Shown: positions 34,801 through 44,291 of the stretch, one piece after another
Numbering within the stretch: position 1 is the stretch's first letter
Layout: the number at the start of each line of letters is the position of its first letter
Assembly (NCBI GenBank): GCA_963853835.1
Contig: OY970835.1
Span: 10,593,501 to 10,657,500 of the forward strand
Origin: Calendula officinalis
Taxonomy: Eukaryota; Streptophyta; Magnoliopsida; Asterales; Asteraceae
Direction: 5' to 3'
DNA length: 64,000 bases
Translations under genes and position numbers: made by a program
Notes under the pieces: generated by a model
What the model was told of the DNA's origin: nothing
Database searches by the model: none
Seen by the model: only the letters and a program-made list of their open reading frames with translations

Positions 34801-35406
34801 CACTGCACTGTTTCCAAACATCTCCCACTCCGGTAGTAGGGATTGGATGAATTTGATGTTGATCTCAAGTTTCTCTTTGATGAGGTTGTTCTTTCGGAGA
34901 TCGTTGAGCATGTTGCAGAATCTAAGATACGTTTCCCCTAGTTCTTCCATTGGGGTAGCTTTGAATTGACCATAGGCGTTTAAGGTCGAAACCATCTTTG
35001 CTTTATTACCCAGGTCGGTACCCTCCATTTGCTTTTGAATTTCATCCCAAAGCTCTTTCCCCGTGCTGAAGCTATCAAGGCTGCTGTAGATTTCATTTGT
35101 TATGCCTTGTAGCATGTAGGAGTGTGCAAGCACATCCGCCCTAGCCCTATCCTTTTGCTCTTGATTGTATTCCGCCGGGGGAATTTTGATTACACCTCCA
35201 GGTTTTGCTGGTTCGGTGTTTAGGGCTGGAGCCACTGTACGATAGAACTTAGCGGGTCCGGTTGTAAGGGATTCAAGGATAGATGTACCAGCTTGTTGGC
35301 TCAGGATGAAATGGAGAAACCGTTTCTTCCATTGACCGTATTCTCCTCGGTAGAGAACAGGTGGTTTCGTGTCTGATCCAATAGACAAGGCGTCCTTGGA
35401 AGTCAT
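31864..35406 (-). CDS. Gag polyprotein of a Sirevirus-like TR-GAG element, 1180 aa, intact
   Basis: The start is a true ATG (MTSKDALSIGSDTKPPVLY) about 780 bp after the primer site. Residues about 18-240 form the Copia Gag core (YGQWKKRFLHF; MEELGETYLRFCNMLNDL). A CCHC zinc knuckle, CYNCGLTGHFAKEC, is at 339-352. Residues about 450-700 and 835-875 are heptad-rich, consistent with coiled coils. A Ser/Lys-rich tail holds a second Cys/His cluster (CSIHKNIVYHKSGKLINTC, then CKTC-like spacing, about 1042-1063). The frame stops after SELPPCCSPKL, where protease and integrase would follow in an autonomous element. It presumably forms particles that package element RNA; intactness and the young LTRs suggest recent function. 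Confidence 0.9.
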   Translation of the reverse strand: MTSKDALSIGSDTKPPVLYRGEYGQWKKRFLHFILSQQAGTSILESLTTGPAKFYRTVAPALNTEPAKPGGVIKIPPAEYNQEQKDRARADVLAHSYMLQGITNEIYSSLDSFSTGKELWDEIQKQMEGTDLGNKAKMVSTLNAYGQFKATPMEELGETYLRFCNMLNDLRKNNLIKEKLEINIKFIQSLLPEWEMFGNSAVQHKDLSSIDIHELYEYLHQNEPMVKGIVKNRQDMTDTLAMLTKQNLALNKGINEAMVAAQTKEVVHEEPETLIPAGTQDEIDSVRQALALISTYNKKYYKKPTNNNLRSSSNFKFNSSSQTPNNKSSSSSTEPPKKCYNCGLTGHFAKECQKPKVKDSEYFKRKMLMAKQVENGKVLLAEDLQWLEDSDDQEEEECTASLALMARSNELRAALGIPENDENEVHPSSSDPLLTDSDTDESENSLFNEKLFTKIYEKSHLTKQITDLESEKDQLLNDLSELSQVSLQITQVNKDLQNQLSTSKSAFQFQITELQNDLQTQINTTNASNTQIQKLKDENLTFRRQLETLVPQVNQINNSNQKTQELQQQLSTFHAAHTSEVNRLNHIINTKNLEISNLKMMKTVSNDKDDSKQLISDLAIQLSREQTWMKSADIKMKDYQDKLKAADNEIQKLNEQITSITNNFNKEIDDKSATIHSLTVRKENAEEHISKLEQTIVKAGHTEQTIKLNQPKEFRSFKSKAGLGADNPRVLEKAADVLPTLYNYDYMNLGIWQSFLHMPDEEAEIEKFNREKKEHAQISFNYSELNYTYEKNKAKFENNEYFPIVTPEEFSISENEVLKQTIEPKLYVPPLILEKKIVQLESEIDETQKAFDKEKANLQNKIHNLEDTILELKPKTNKPVSQNSKSSVLGPAPVNPVPIILRRNSNSPVLNASNSKLESQSEKVKKPNGVTRAKQSKKSIQTGPSMLKKPNLLKKSSPHPSVVSSFSVQKKCNNSNCVKTRLTAFRTDYDSTVYRPVRYSPDFGDVYVKTDKSGTKRFFDKITKKHITQTDKRFFVRLDAPCSIHKNIVYHKSGKLINTCKTCYPYQCKSYVTKPAKSNQKISSSPVSKQTKSSSKTPSISDKHSSSRRKVSRGSSAPKPKSSGSSNSDNNTATKSSTFVKYTWIKNEKSRWIIQSSEKSLKWVVKSTTSELPPCCSPKL

Positions 35407-35454
35407 ATCTTGTTGGAAGAAAGAACGACCGAAAAAAAATATTTAAATTTGGAA

Positions 35455-35755
35455 AAGAAGTTCGGGCCGAAGTACAAAGAAGTTCGGGCCGAGGTGCAGA
35501 AGAAGTTCGGGTCGAAGTACTGGTGAAGTTCGGGTCGAAGTGTAAAGGAAGTTCGGGCCGAAGTTCAAAAGAAGTTCGGGCCGAGGTTGTGAAAGAAGTT
35601 CGAGCCGAAGTGGGGTTTAAAGTTCGGGCCGAAGTTGGGTAGTAGTTCGGGCCCAAGTTGTGGTGTGAAGTTCGGGCCGAAGTAGTGATGAAGTTCGGGC
35701 CGAAGTTGTTGATGAAGTTCGGGCCGAACTTGTTACTGTTCTCGGGCCGAACAAT
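35455..35755 (-). repeat. Minisatellite of about twelve AAGTTCGGGCCGAAGT units in the TR-GAG leader
   Basis: AGTTCGGGCCGAAGT or close variants recur every 22-28 bp. The core TTCGG-G-CCGAA is an inverted repeat around one base. It lies just upstream of the gag ATG, in the leader where packaging signals are expected. The smaller relative (3941-7567) lacks this array. Read on the minus strand it gives an artificial TSARTSF-like repeat peptide. Confidence 0.88.
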
Positions 35756-36201
35756 TTCTTGAACAGAACAGTTACGAGCAGACCAGAAAAACTCACTAAT
35801 TTGATCCTAAAATGCTCGTTTCTTACCCAAATTCACTGATTCTTATAGCAAACTAACCCAAACACTATTTTATTCAATCCATTGCAACAATATTACTCAA
35901 AAACAACCTAGATCTATTCGAAAATTTTAAAGGGTTTTTGAAGCTTTAATGGTTTTTCCTAAAACCCTTAATTCTTCATCAGTATGGATTAGATTCGATC
36001 CTAGCTTGATTCTAAGCTTAATATATCAATAAAAGGAAGCTATTCAATCCATAATAACAAGAAATAGTACCTTAAATCTGATTTTTGATCTTAAACCCCT
36101 TTTTCTTCAAAAACCTTCAAAAACCCACTGATTCTTCTGATTTTAACACCAATTGATGGATTTGGATCGTTTTCAAGATGAAATTATGCTCTGATACCAA
36201 T

Positions 36202-36506
36202 TGAAAACCACAATAACACTGATTCAATCCATTTAGTGAGGTTAGATGATGATTTTGGTGATAAAAGTGAAGAATGAGATTAGGGCTTTTAGAGAGAGAA
36301 AGTAGAGAGATGGTAGAGAGAACAATTGCTGGAAATGAAGATTTGATTAATGGCAAAAGTTAAAGAATTGAACCTTACATCTTGGTATTTATACCATGGC
36401 TCAATTCTTGGTTAGTTAGGACCATTTTGGTAATAAAAACTAACCTATATACAATGTTACACTTTAGCCCCTAGACTAACTATTACAACATATTTAATAC
36501 CTAACA
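36202..36506 (-). repeat. 5' LTR of the TR-GAG element
   Basis: On the minus strand it begins TGTTAGGTATTAAATATG and ends GTGGTTTTCA. It contains the TATA-like TATAAATACCAAG near 36385-36397. The 3' LTR differs at the position reading GTGCTTTTCA. Confidence 0.92.
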
Positions 36507-37048
36507 CTTTCACTTAGGTCCCTTCTAGTTTAATTAAGTTTAATACTTAATTAAACTTTCCTATCTTTCGTTTCTAACCCTTATAGTTTAACTAGTTATA
36601 TCATTGTCTCTTAACTATTAAATGTTTAGTATTATACACTTTATATATTTCGGTATTTGTACATACGAAATATATACTTGTATTTTATACTTTTAATAAT
36701 TAATTATATAATGAACTTTATATAGTTTAGACAATAATATTATCCAAACACCATATGATTTAATTACTTTAAATCATATTATGGATAATCTATAATTAAC
36801 ACATTGTAAATTTACTCAACTAGTAAATGTACAAATAGTTGTATTAATTAGTTAGATAAACTAATCTAGTAATAAGTTGAATTCAACTTACTTAACTGAT
36901 TCATAAATGACTGTTATGAATCATTCATCTTCTAAGTATCATTACATATCTTACTCGTATTATATGCACTCACCGGTGTGACCCTTGAGTGTCCAATAGA
37001 CATGGACGTGACATTATAGGTTGACTAACTGTGCACATAAATCCAACA

Positions 37049-37822
37049 GATTGCAGCTTGATACATTCTTTGTCAATGTAAGTTTAATATTTTACTATTT
37101 GGCTATAATTGTATTTACTAACTTTATGTTGTATATCTAAGGTATTTTTACCACCTGGCGGGCAGGAATTCACAATGTGCATTTTTCAAACCGAACTATA
37201 TTACCGAGCCAGAATGTCGCACCAATTATAAGCATGTCAAAAAACATATCAGGGATGTTTTAAATCATCATCGAAGCAGGACATACTTTCTTGCACCATA
37301 CTTTCAAGGGTAAGATTTAATTTTCCATAATATATAAGTTTGATAAATTGCTTGTGTTTATTTGCAGGGCTCACTGGGTGGTTTTTATCCTCTGTACTAA
37401 ACTCAAAGTTGCATATATTGTTGATTCTCTAAAGCGTGAAACGGAAGACATGTTTCCCGAGCGCTACAGTCTTGTACGAGTAATCAATGAAATGTTTCCC
37501 TGTTGATTTCAATGGACATTTACACCCGTATGTTTTCAAAGATGGGAATGTGGTTACATTGTTGCTCGACATATTGACGAATTTTTAGAGACCATACAGT
37601 ATAACATCAGGCAATCTGTAAGTTTTTGTTATAGTTTTAAAATATTACTCAACATAGATGTAAAAAATATTGATATTGTTTTTCATGAGTAGATGTGGAA
37701 TAGTAATCTATTTTTTGAAGATTATATGATTCATAAATACATTGCAAAGTTGTTGCCCTCTTTTCTCGAATGGATAAAGGTTAGCAAGAGTGATCTATGG
37801 TCTCTAAAGGTTTGCAATTAAG
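37049..37822 (+). pseudogene. Ulp1-like cysteine protease of the CACTA element, broken
   Basis: Exon pieces follow one another with GT...AG introns: LDTFFVN (to about 37078); about 37170-37310 (EPECRTNYKHVKKHIRDVLN, then FLAPYFQG); 37369-37530 with HWVVFILCTKLKVAYIVDSL; about 37540-37620 with RWECGYIVARHIDEFLE; and a last exon at 37693-37822 (LLPSFLEWIKVSKSD). The His (HWVVF), Asp (IVDSL) and Cys (WECGY) fit the Ulp1/SENP catalytic triad. A TGA at about 37504 and a loss before RWECGY break it. Ulp1-like genes are known passengers of plant CACTA and MULE elements. The matching gene of the second CACTA copy is at 63407-64000. Confidence 0.75.
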
Positions 37823-37829
37823 CAAGTGT

Positions 37830-38376
37830 AAATTTTTGAATAGTTGTAAATTTTTGAAACATTGTTCATTACACTGATCGATCACAACCTGCAAGTGTAA
37901 ATTTTTGAATAGTTGTAAATCTGAGAAGTACGTTTGTATGTTTTTGGGTGCTATCTAAATATATAAGAGCTAGATTTTAAATATAATATAATAATATAAT
38001 ATATATATATATTGTGGAATGATTTATTTTTTTTGTTTATTTTGAATAACTAAAATTGCGATTACTCTATGATGTGTGCGAATAACTAATATTGCGGGTA
38101 TAACATCTAGTGTGTGATTAACTAATAATGCGGTTGTATCTCTTTGGGTGCGATCAATATAAAGAGCGGTTGTATCTCTTTGGGTGCGATGAATATAAAG
38201 TGTGGTGTCATCTTTAATATTGCGGTTTCTCTATTGTTGCGGTTTGAGTGTTTTATATGGCGGTAGTGCTTTTGATGCGGTTTGGTTGTTTGATAGTGCG
38301 TAGATTGTTGGTGCGGCCCTTTCCCCGCATTATCAAAGCGTTTTCACCGCATTAGCAAAGCGTTTCTGTAGTAGTG
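37830..38376 (+). repeat. 3' subterminal and terminal repeats of the CACTA element
   Basis: At least ten TGCGG/GCGGTT motifs lie between 38055 and 38340, including two direct 36-bp units (GCGGTTGTATCTCTTTGGG) at about 38128-38200. The element ends TTTCTGTAGTAGTG at 38376. These match the inverted motifs at the left end. Confidence 0.85.
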
Positions 38377-39136
38377 AGTCTACTCCACTAGAGAATTGAA
38401 AGTTTTTCAAGAAGACTTTTAGGGGTTGTAATGGAAGGCTTAAGGAGATAAGGATAGGTATTTAGGGGAATATTTCTGGGAGAGTGACTATCATATAGCT
38501 TTTATGGATTCTCCATTTTTGGCTGAGGACTTCGTGCATTGGGATAAAGCGAAATTGAAACTTTTTTTCTAAATTCAGTATGTGTTTCAGAATTAATCCA
38601 ATGAAAAATCTTGTGTCTTGATGTGTGACATGCTCAAAAAATGTTGAGTTAAAGTATGTCACGCAACTTAGTGTCTTCTCTCTCTTTTTCTTTCACTTTT
38701 GTAAATGGTTGAGATATCTTCAATCTTCTTTTTGACATTGAATCTAAAACAAGGGATTTCTTATTGATACTACTGGCTGTTAATTTTGTTTCTGGTATGA
38801 GTAGATGCTTAACCATTCTATAAAAGATGAACTAGCAACATGCTTCGTCACACCTCAATTTTCTTAAGGGGTACTAAACGAATTATTTTTGTGGGTAAGA
38901 AATGAATAAGGCTAGAGGCTTTGAAGGGGTTACGAGGGTATCGAGTGCTTAGAATGAGCACTACGCAGAGATTGGCTAAAGAGGAAAATAAACTTAAGGG
39001 ATATATGTGATTACTTAAAAGAAATAATTAGGATTTACTTGGGTAAGGATGAAAGAAAGATGGCTTCCATCATGCAAAAATTAACAATCTCATTTTGGTG
39101 GACTCAACAAGCGTACTGAAGACAAATTCTAGGACA
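38377..39136 (-). mobile_element. Continuation of the Athila-like element interior
   Basis: Removing the CACTA element and one AGT rejoins 8736 to this DNA. No coding motif was recognised. Its inner end is interrupted by a Helitron at 39137, and how far the element extends after 40704 could not be decided. Confidence 0.5.
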
Positions 39137-40704
39137 ACTAGCCGAGTACCCGCGCAATGCGGCAGCGGATACCCTGTGAAAAATATTTTGCAGCAAAAAA
39201 AAGTTTGGTTGCAAGGTTGGTGGCATGTATGGATTATTGGAGATTCAAAATCGATGTGAATGCTTAACTTTTTTTCCTCTCCACCATTTTGAACTTCACT
39301 CCTCATTCGACCAGTAAAGCTGACATAGCATACAAATGCCTGCAATATAAACCACAAAAAAAGAATATTAAAACTAAAAAAACTAACCATCAAACAAGCA
39401 AACCTGAGGGACTAATCCCAGCTTTGATATTCGATCAACAACCTTGACCTTAAGCATGATGATGCAAACACATTATGCAATAGAATCATCGGTATCCATG
39501 CGTTCAATTCCACTGGTAACCTAAAAGAACAATTCAAAAGTGATGAACAAATTTGCTGCAATGTGCTCAACTGTTACAGTAACTTCAATTATGAAACCAA
39601 CTTTCCTCTATTTCATGACTATAAAGTTTAGAGTTATTACATGGTTTAATATTCCATGCTGTAAATCGTGTAGATATGAGTAGATTATATACCTGCGCAA
39701 AGAGCCCCTTCAGTAAGAATGTAGCAACATTGTACCTGGTTGTTGATACAACATTTCCGAGAAACAATTGATTCACATTAATCAATATAAGATTAATGCC
39801 ATGTATTCTCTTCATGCACAAATCATGTTTAGAATGTAAACATGCTAGAATGATTTCTTCTTAACTGAAAAGAAAGCTAACCTGGTACTTCACCGAGTAA
39901 ATTGAGACACATGAGGAACAATCGAAACCATCAATCAATTTTTCATCCTCTTTCTTAATCCTGCAAACTCATCACGACTTAAGAAAAAAATCAATGACTA
40001 GAATATTGTAAGATGAATCATAGAAATTAGGATTTGGTGGTAGAAGTTGATACCTTTAGAATTGAACTGAAGCTGGTAAGCAATCTGCAATCCAAAATTG
40101 ATGAAGAATTAGAGATTCAGGAGCAGACATGTGACATACTAAGAGGGAGCAACTTTATGTAACTACTAAACTTGATTTTTTGAATTAAAATGGATTTATG
40201 AGCAGACGAATTTTGGAAATCCAAAGGTTTAATTCCACTTCCCAATTTGCAAACAACCGTTCATATGCCGATCAAGAAACTCGAGTTTATACGTATTTAT
40301 TGGCCCATGGGGCGGTGTCTTTTATGAAAAGAACCAACAGCTCACTATTTGGCCGGATTTAATTGAGGTGTTGGCAAGCGTTCAGGATAGGGTAAAAGGT
40401 TGAAGGAACCAAGGAGGAATGGGATGATCGAGGTTAAAGGAAATTGAAACGATGGGGGTTTTGAGCGGGGAAATTAACCACAACATAAAGTAGTATATAG
40501 ATAATGCTTACGTAGCAATAAATATCTTCTCCGGTGGTGCAGTTGTTAGCGTCTATGTTTGGCGAACTGTTGGTCCTGGGTTCGAGCTCAGTTACTTGCA
40601 TTACTTTTTAAACTCAAAGGAGATATAAAAATAGAAAGTATTTGGCTGAATTTTCAGCCTTTTATTAATGAAAAAGTCCTAAATGCTTTATAATATAGTA
40701 GAGA
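39137..40704 (-). mobile_element. Non-autonomous Helitron, 1568 bp
   Basis: On the minus strand it starts TCTCTACTATATTATAAAGC at 40704 and ends GCATTGCGCGGGTACTCGGC-TAGT at 39137, with a GC-rich hairpin just before the CTAGT. The bases outside are A and T, the standard Helitron target. Short spliced-looking open pieces on the minus strand (about 39405-39530 and 39880-39960) may be captured exons, but I do not recognise them. No Rep/helicase is present. Confidence 0.85.
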
Positions 40705-40755
40705 TATAACCTTGATATCCTCACAACAGTTAATATAGTCCAATGATCATTATTT

Positions 40756-42205
40756 TGTTAAAAAGTAAACTAAACTTTAGGGTATGTTTTGTAATTATAC
40801 AAAGTATAAGGAGTCAATTGTAATTAATGAAAAATGGTTAGGACATGTCAGTTAATAAGGGGGATGCATCGGTTCAAAAGCACAGATTCATGGTGTATAT
40901 ATATGTATGTAATCTATTTGTATCAATTGTTGAATAAGAAATCTTTATTGGCAATTTAATATTGTATTTAGTTATTCTTATTCTTCCAACAAAGTGGTAT
41001 CAGAGCCATGATTGACCACCATGGAATGATTTTATAAGTGATCGATTGAAAGTAATAAGACACAAGAAGATCGAATGATGCAAAGGTGTTGATCACAGTA
41101 AGACCAGAAGCAAGATCTTTGGAGATATGTTTCTCTTAAATGAAGATGAATAACAATTATTTGTGGGTGACACGATTGCACATAGATATCTGAGGAGACC
41201 GTAGACGTCCAACATGACTACATGATTAATCGGTGATGATGGTATCTTCTTCGCCGTAAGAGTAGTTTTCCGTCATCCGAATCGGAGGGATCGGCAACTT
41301 GTATATATCAAAGTTGATTGATTCGAAGGCATCCCTGGTCAACGATGAATCAAAAATCATGGATTTGTTCACTATTTCGATGCTCTGCTTGTAAAACGAT
41401 GGTTAAAAATCAATGGCTGATATTGGATTTTGAAGGTATGCTTTTTGTGTAAACTTGTATGCTGAGTGTTTATTTTAGCCATGGGACATCACATACATGG
41501 GGTGGTGATTGTTGCCAATGAATTAGGAGATGAAATATTGGTTGCACACCAACCGTTCGATAAAAGTCCTGTGAGAAAATGGTTACTTGCAATTGGATTT
41601 TGATGGTTTCATCATATTAATGATGGTATGTTTGCCAATAAGATTGATTTTCTTGTGTTACCGTCTCAATGAAAAGATTTGAGATGATGGTTATGATAAT
41701 TTCGTGAGTGTGTTCCTACCATGAAAAGATTGGTGGATGGTTGATTTTAAAATATTGGAATGTGATTATGTGTATCTCCTTCTATCAAGAAACTGAAGAG
41801 ATGATGACAATTTCAAAGTTTGATAAAGCATCAATGCGATGATGTGTGTGATCCAGATGAAAAGATTTTGGATAAGATTTAAGAATGAGTGATGGATCCA
41901 AGTCAAAAGCTCTTGGATTGGAAGAAGATGGTTTCTTGATGATTGCTCAAAGTTTAGTTTAAGGGGGAATGTTAAGAAGTAAACTAAACTTTAGGGTATG
42001 TTTTGCAATTATATAAAGTATAAGGAGTCAATTGTAATTAATGAATAATGGTTAGGACATATCGGTTAATAAGGGGGATGCATCGGTTCAAAAGCACAGA
42101 TTCATGGTGTATATATATGTATGTAATCTATTTGTATTAATTGTTGAATAAGAAATCTTTATTGGCAATTTATTATTGTATTTATTTATTCTTATTCTTC
42201 CAACA
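40756..42205 (+). mobile_element. TRIM-like miniature LTR retrotransposon, 1450 bp
   Basis: Two 236-bp LTRs (40756-40991 and 41970-42205) begin TGTTAA(A/G)AAGTAAAC and end CTTCCAACA. The primer site TGGTATCAGAGC is at 40995-41006 and the polypurine tract TTTAAGGGGGAA at 41958-41969. TATTT at 40751-40755 and 42206-42210 is the exact target duplication. The interior of under 1 kb has no open frame longer than chance. LTRs differ at only a few positions. Confidence 0.93.
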
Positions 42206-42526
42206 TATTTTTGGGTGACAACACTCATTTTTGGCATGCGCTATGTTTGACGTTTAATTAGTTTAATATATCAAAATTTGATTTAAAATTACACTAATGT
42301 AAAATCGAGCAATATGTAAGTTCATCCCCAAAAATTAAAAGTTATTTACTATAAGTTCATCCCCAAAGCTCAGTAACCATCAATCGAACATTCTGTTTGA
42401 ATGCAAACAAATAAGGATCATCTCTGAAACAAATAAGTTTCAAGGTGAAATCATTCGGTTACTCACATATGCAGTTGTTGATGAATGGGAGGAAGGCCAT
42501 ATCAGTAGTGTCATCTTCGGTACCCT

Positions 42527-43707
42527 CGCCTTCCTCTTCTATTTGTCATATTCTGAAAATTTGAACAATTTATAAACCATAAGCAAGATAAAAAGTTTTG
42601 TTTTTGAACCTACAAATATGGTAATTCCACACATAAATGTGTAACAATTCTGGCTTAGGTTCTGGGGAATACCAATGAGATGATCAAATTTGAAACTCTG
42701 TTCTGAAAGAACGCGTCGCAGCGACGCGTCGCGTTCTGGAACAAGATGAAGACAACGATCAGCAGAATTTACAGGCTCCAATAACAATCCAAAATGACAT
42801 AAACTTACAGTAATAGTTAGGAAACATAAAATATTGAGTATATCACTCCACTTAACCCCTAATCCTTACTATCAAACCAACATTTTAAGATCTTTCAAAA
42901 AAATAATAATTCATAATTCAAAATTTTCAAAATCCAAGATCATACTATGGAGTAAACTCGGTCTTATAACTTTTATATGATTTACCAACATAATGTTCTC
43001 TGAATCTTAACTTAAAATCAACCAGATTTGTTGGATTTCAGTTTTAAAAAATTTTAGAAATTTATGTTAAAAAAACTGTGGTTTGAAAATCATTGGTTGT
43101 TATTGAAATCAAATCACATGACTAAGTAGAAAAACATACCTTTGATCAATCGAAAGCAAAGACTGAATTTTGTGTGTGTTTTCCGATGTGTAATGGCTTT
43201 GGTTAAAAATGTGGCTTGAACAGTTTTTGTTAGATGATTAGATTGCCAATGTGAATCTAGCTTGCTTATACCTCCATTTATTTAATCTGGATTCCTCTCC
43301 AAATTGTTTGGTGGCGGAGAGAAAACTTCATGGAAATTGATCTTGGGGTGGCGAAGACTAGTAAGGGGTGGGGTAGAACTTCCGCAGTTTTCACATCTTT
43401 TGGAGTTAATTGACTCCTCAATATATATGAGGTTGACGTTAAATGGTTGTGGGATTTAGGGGATTCTGGACAGTTTTTGTGTGCATTTTTATTATATATG
43501 GATGAGTGGGGTGTCAATTCCCTCACACTTCCGAATTTTATTGGTATTAAGAATTTAGCTTTTACACACACTAGAACACTGAACCCATGTATAATATAAG
43601 CTTAATGGTAGTACCAAAGTTTATAATCGAACCTAAGTGAAAGCGAGACTTAAATCTACCCTTATTTTGTAATATTCTTATATTAAATATTTCGTATGTT
43701 TTGTTTT
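42527..43707 (-). repeat. Copy 1 of a roughly 1.2-kb interspersed sequence (inverted relative to copy 2)
   Basis: In reverse complement this matches 49812-50021 plus 56129-57083: shared blocks include CCATTAAGCTTATA, GAGGAGTCAATTAA, CCACCAAACAATTTGG, CATTTTGGATTGTT and GAAGAGGAAGGCGAGGG. It contains the GACGCGTCGC cluster at 42713-42735. A 97-residue open piece (43278-43571, minus) has a weak counterpart in copy 2, but many frame changes argue against a gene. Element class unknown. Confidence 0.7.
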
Positions 43708-43762
43708 TAAAGTAATAGTATAATATAAATTTAATTCTATGTATGTTATCTATATCTATATA

Positions 43763-44191
43763 TCTTACTACTATATAAAGCATTTAGGTCTACCCCGTTA
43801 GGCAAGTTTAAGGAGCTCCTTAAACTTGATTTTAAGAACCTTTCCACTTTTGTTAGTTAGTTCTCTACCTTAAAAAAAAAAAAATCGCAGCTAATAAGAT
43901 TCGAACCCAAGACCTCTTCTAACTTATCACTATGTGTTAACCACTTGTTATACATTACACTTTGGTAACACCACCCACACTTAATAACAAAAGTCTGTTA
44001 CTAGAAAATCATTTTACCCAATAACATTAAATATACGACGCTGTAAATCATCAACTCTTACCAAAATCCATATTTCCTTTTAATTATTTATATCTAGCAA
44101 TAATTATTACCGTGTAAACGAACAACACTTGCTCGCCACGAAATATGGATTCTGGGTACCCGCCGCCGCATTGCGCGGGTATCCTGCTAGT
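43763..44191 (+). mobile_element. Short non-autonomous Helitron, 429 bp
   Basis: It begins TCTTACTACTATATAAAGC and ends CGCATTGCGCGGGTATCCTG-CTAGT, with the stem CCGC.../...GCGG ahead of the CTAGT. Termini closely resemble those of the 39137-40704 element, so both belong to one family. The base before TC is A; the base after CTAGT is A rather than T, a small departure. Confidence 0.75.
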
Positions 44192-44291
44192 ATATATAAG
44201 AAATGAGTTTCAAATTTGAAGTAGCATTACTTACATGTCTATATATATATAAGAAATGAGTTTCAAATTTGAAGTAGCATTAATTACATGG
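44192..44291 (+). repeat. Direct duplication of about 50 bp
   Basis: TATATAAGAAATGAGTTTC-AAATTTGAAGTAGCATTA occurs twice, at about 44194 and 44246. A diverged third copy (AACGAGTTTCAATATTAATG) is at 45878. Confidence 0.85.

Larger units (their letters stand above)
28862..36506 (-). mobile_element. Young TR-GAG element: LTR retrotransposon with an intact giant gag and no pol
   Basis: LTRs of 305 bp at 36202-36506 (5') and 28862-29166 (3') differ at a single position that I could see. CTTTC at 28857-28861 and 36507-36511 is the exact duplication. The primer site reads GCTCTGATACCA on plus (36188-36199), and the polypurine tract AAAGGGGGAGAT adjoins the 3' LTR at 29167. The interior has a minisatellite leader, a 1180-codon gag (31864-35406), a small frame (31313-31615), three AGGGGGAGA motifs and a duplicated 3' region. 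No protease, integrase or RT motif occurs. The multiple polypurine tracts and coiled-coil Gag point to Sirevirus ancestry. This layout is known as TR-GAG, which relies on enzymes made by related elements. Confidence 0.9.
25912..37048 (-). mobile_element. Truncated Copia element in reverse orientation, with nested LTRs and a TR-GAG element
   Basis: On the minus strand the 5' LTR ends at 26650 next to the primer site (GCTCTGATATCA on plus at 26637-26648). Leader DNA homologous to 14339-15130 then runs to about 25912, where it breaks off into TNP2. The other LTR edge is AAATCCAACA at 37048. The body of this LTR is interrupted by LTR copies of the same family at 27170-28849 and by the TR-GAG element at 28862-36506. 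The 3' LTR and most of the interior are missing, so no second target duplication can be shown. Confidence 0.75.
8737..38376 (+). mobile_element. CACTA (En/Spm) transposon carrying B3-like, GRF, TNP2 and Ulp1 gene remnants, enlarged by nested retroelements
   Basis: The left end is CACTACTACAGA at 8737 and the right end TCTGTAGTAGTG at 38376, a perfect 12-bp inverted repeat. AGT at 8734-8736 and 38377-38379 is the 3-bp target duplication. Both ends have clusters of GCGG/CCGC subterminal motifs. Own genes, left to right: B3-like (minus, 21401), B3-like (plus, 22759), GRF finger (minus, 23933), TNP2 transposase (plus, 24434), Ulp1-like protease (plus, 37.1 kb). Without the two nested Copia insertions the element would be roughly 6 kb. 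It probably lost the 3' half of TNP2 at the second insertion. Confidence 0.9.

Noticed and set aside
35273..35656. 127-residue minus-strand frame with TSARTSF repeats
   Set aside because: It is translated minisatellite DNA that also overlaps the start of gag in another frame.
35455..35755. CRISPR-like regular repeats
   Set aside because: Unit spacing of 22-28 bp with no true spacers, eukaryotic retroelement context; it is a minisatellite.
42713..42735. GACGCGTCGC cluster as an origin or recombination site
   Set aside because: Imperfect symmetry and presence in a dispersed repeat; no supporting context.
43278..43571. 97-residue minus frame with a partial counterpart at 56044-56334
   Set aside because: Similarity is explained by the shared 1.2-kb repeat; indels shift the frame between copies, so coding selection is not supported.
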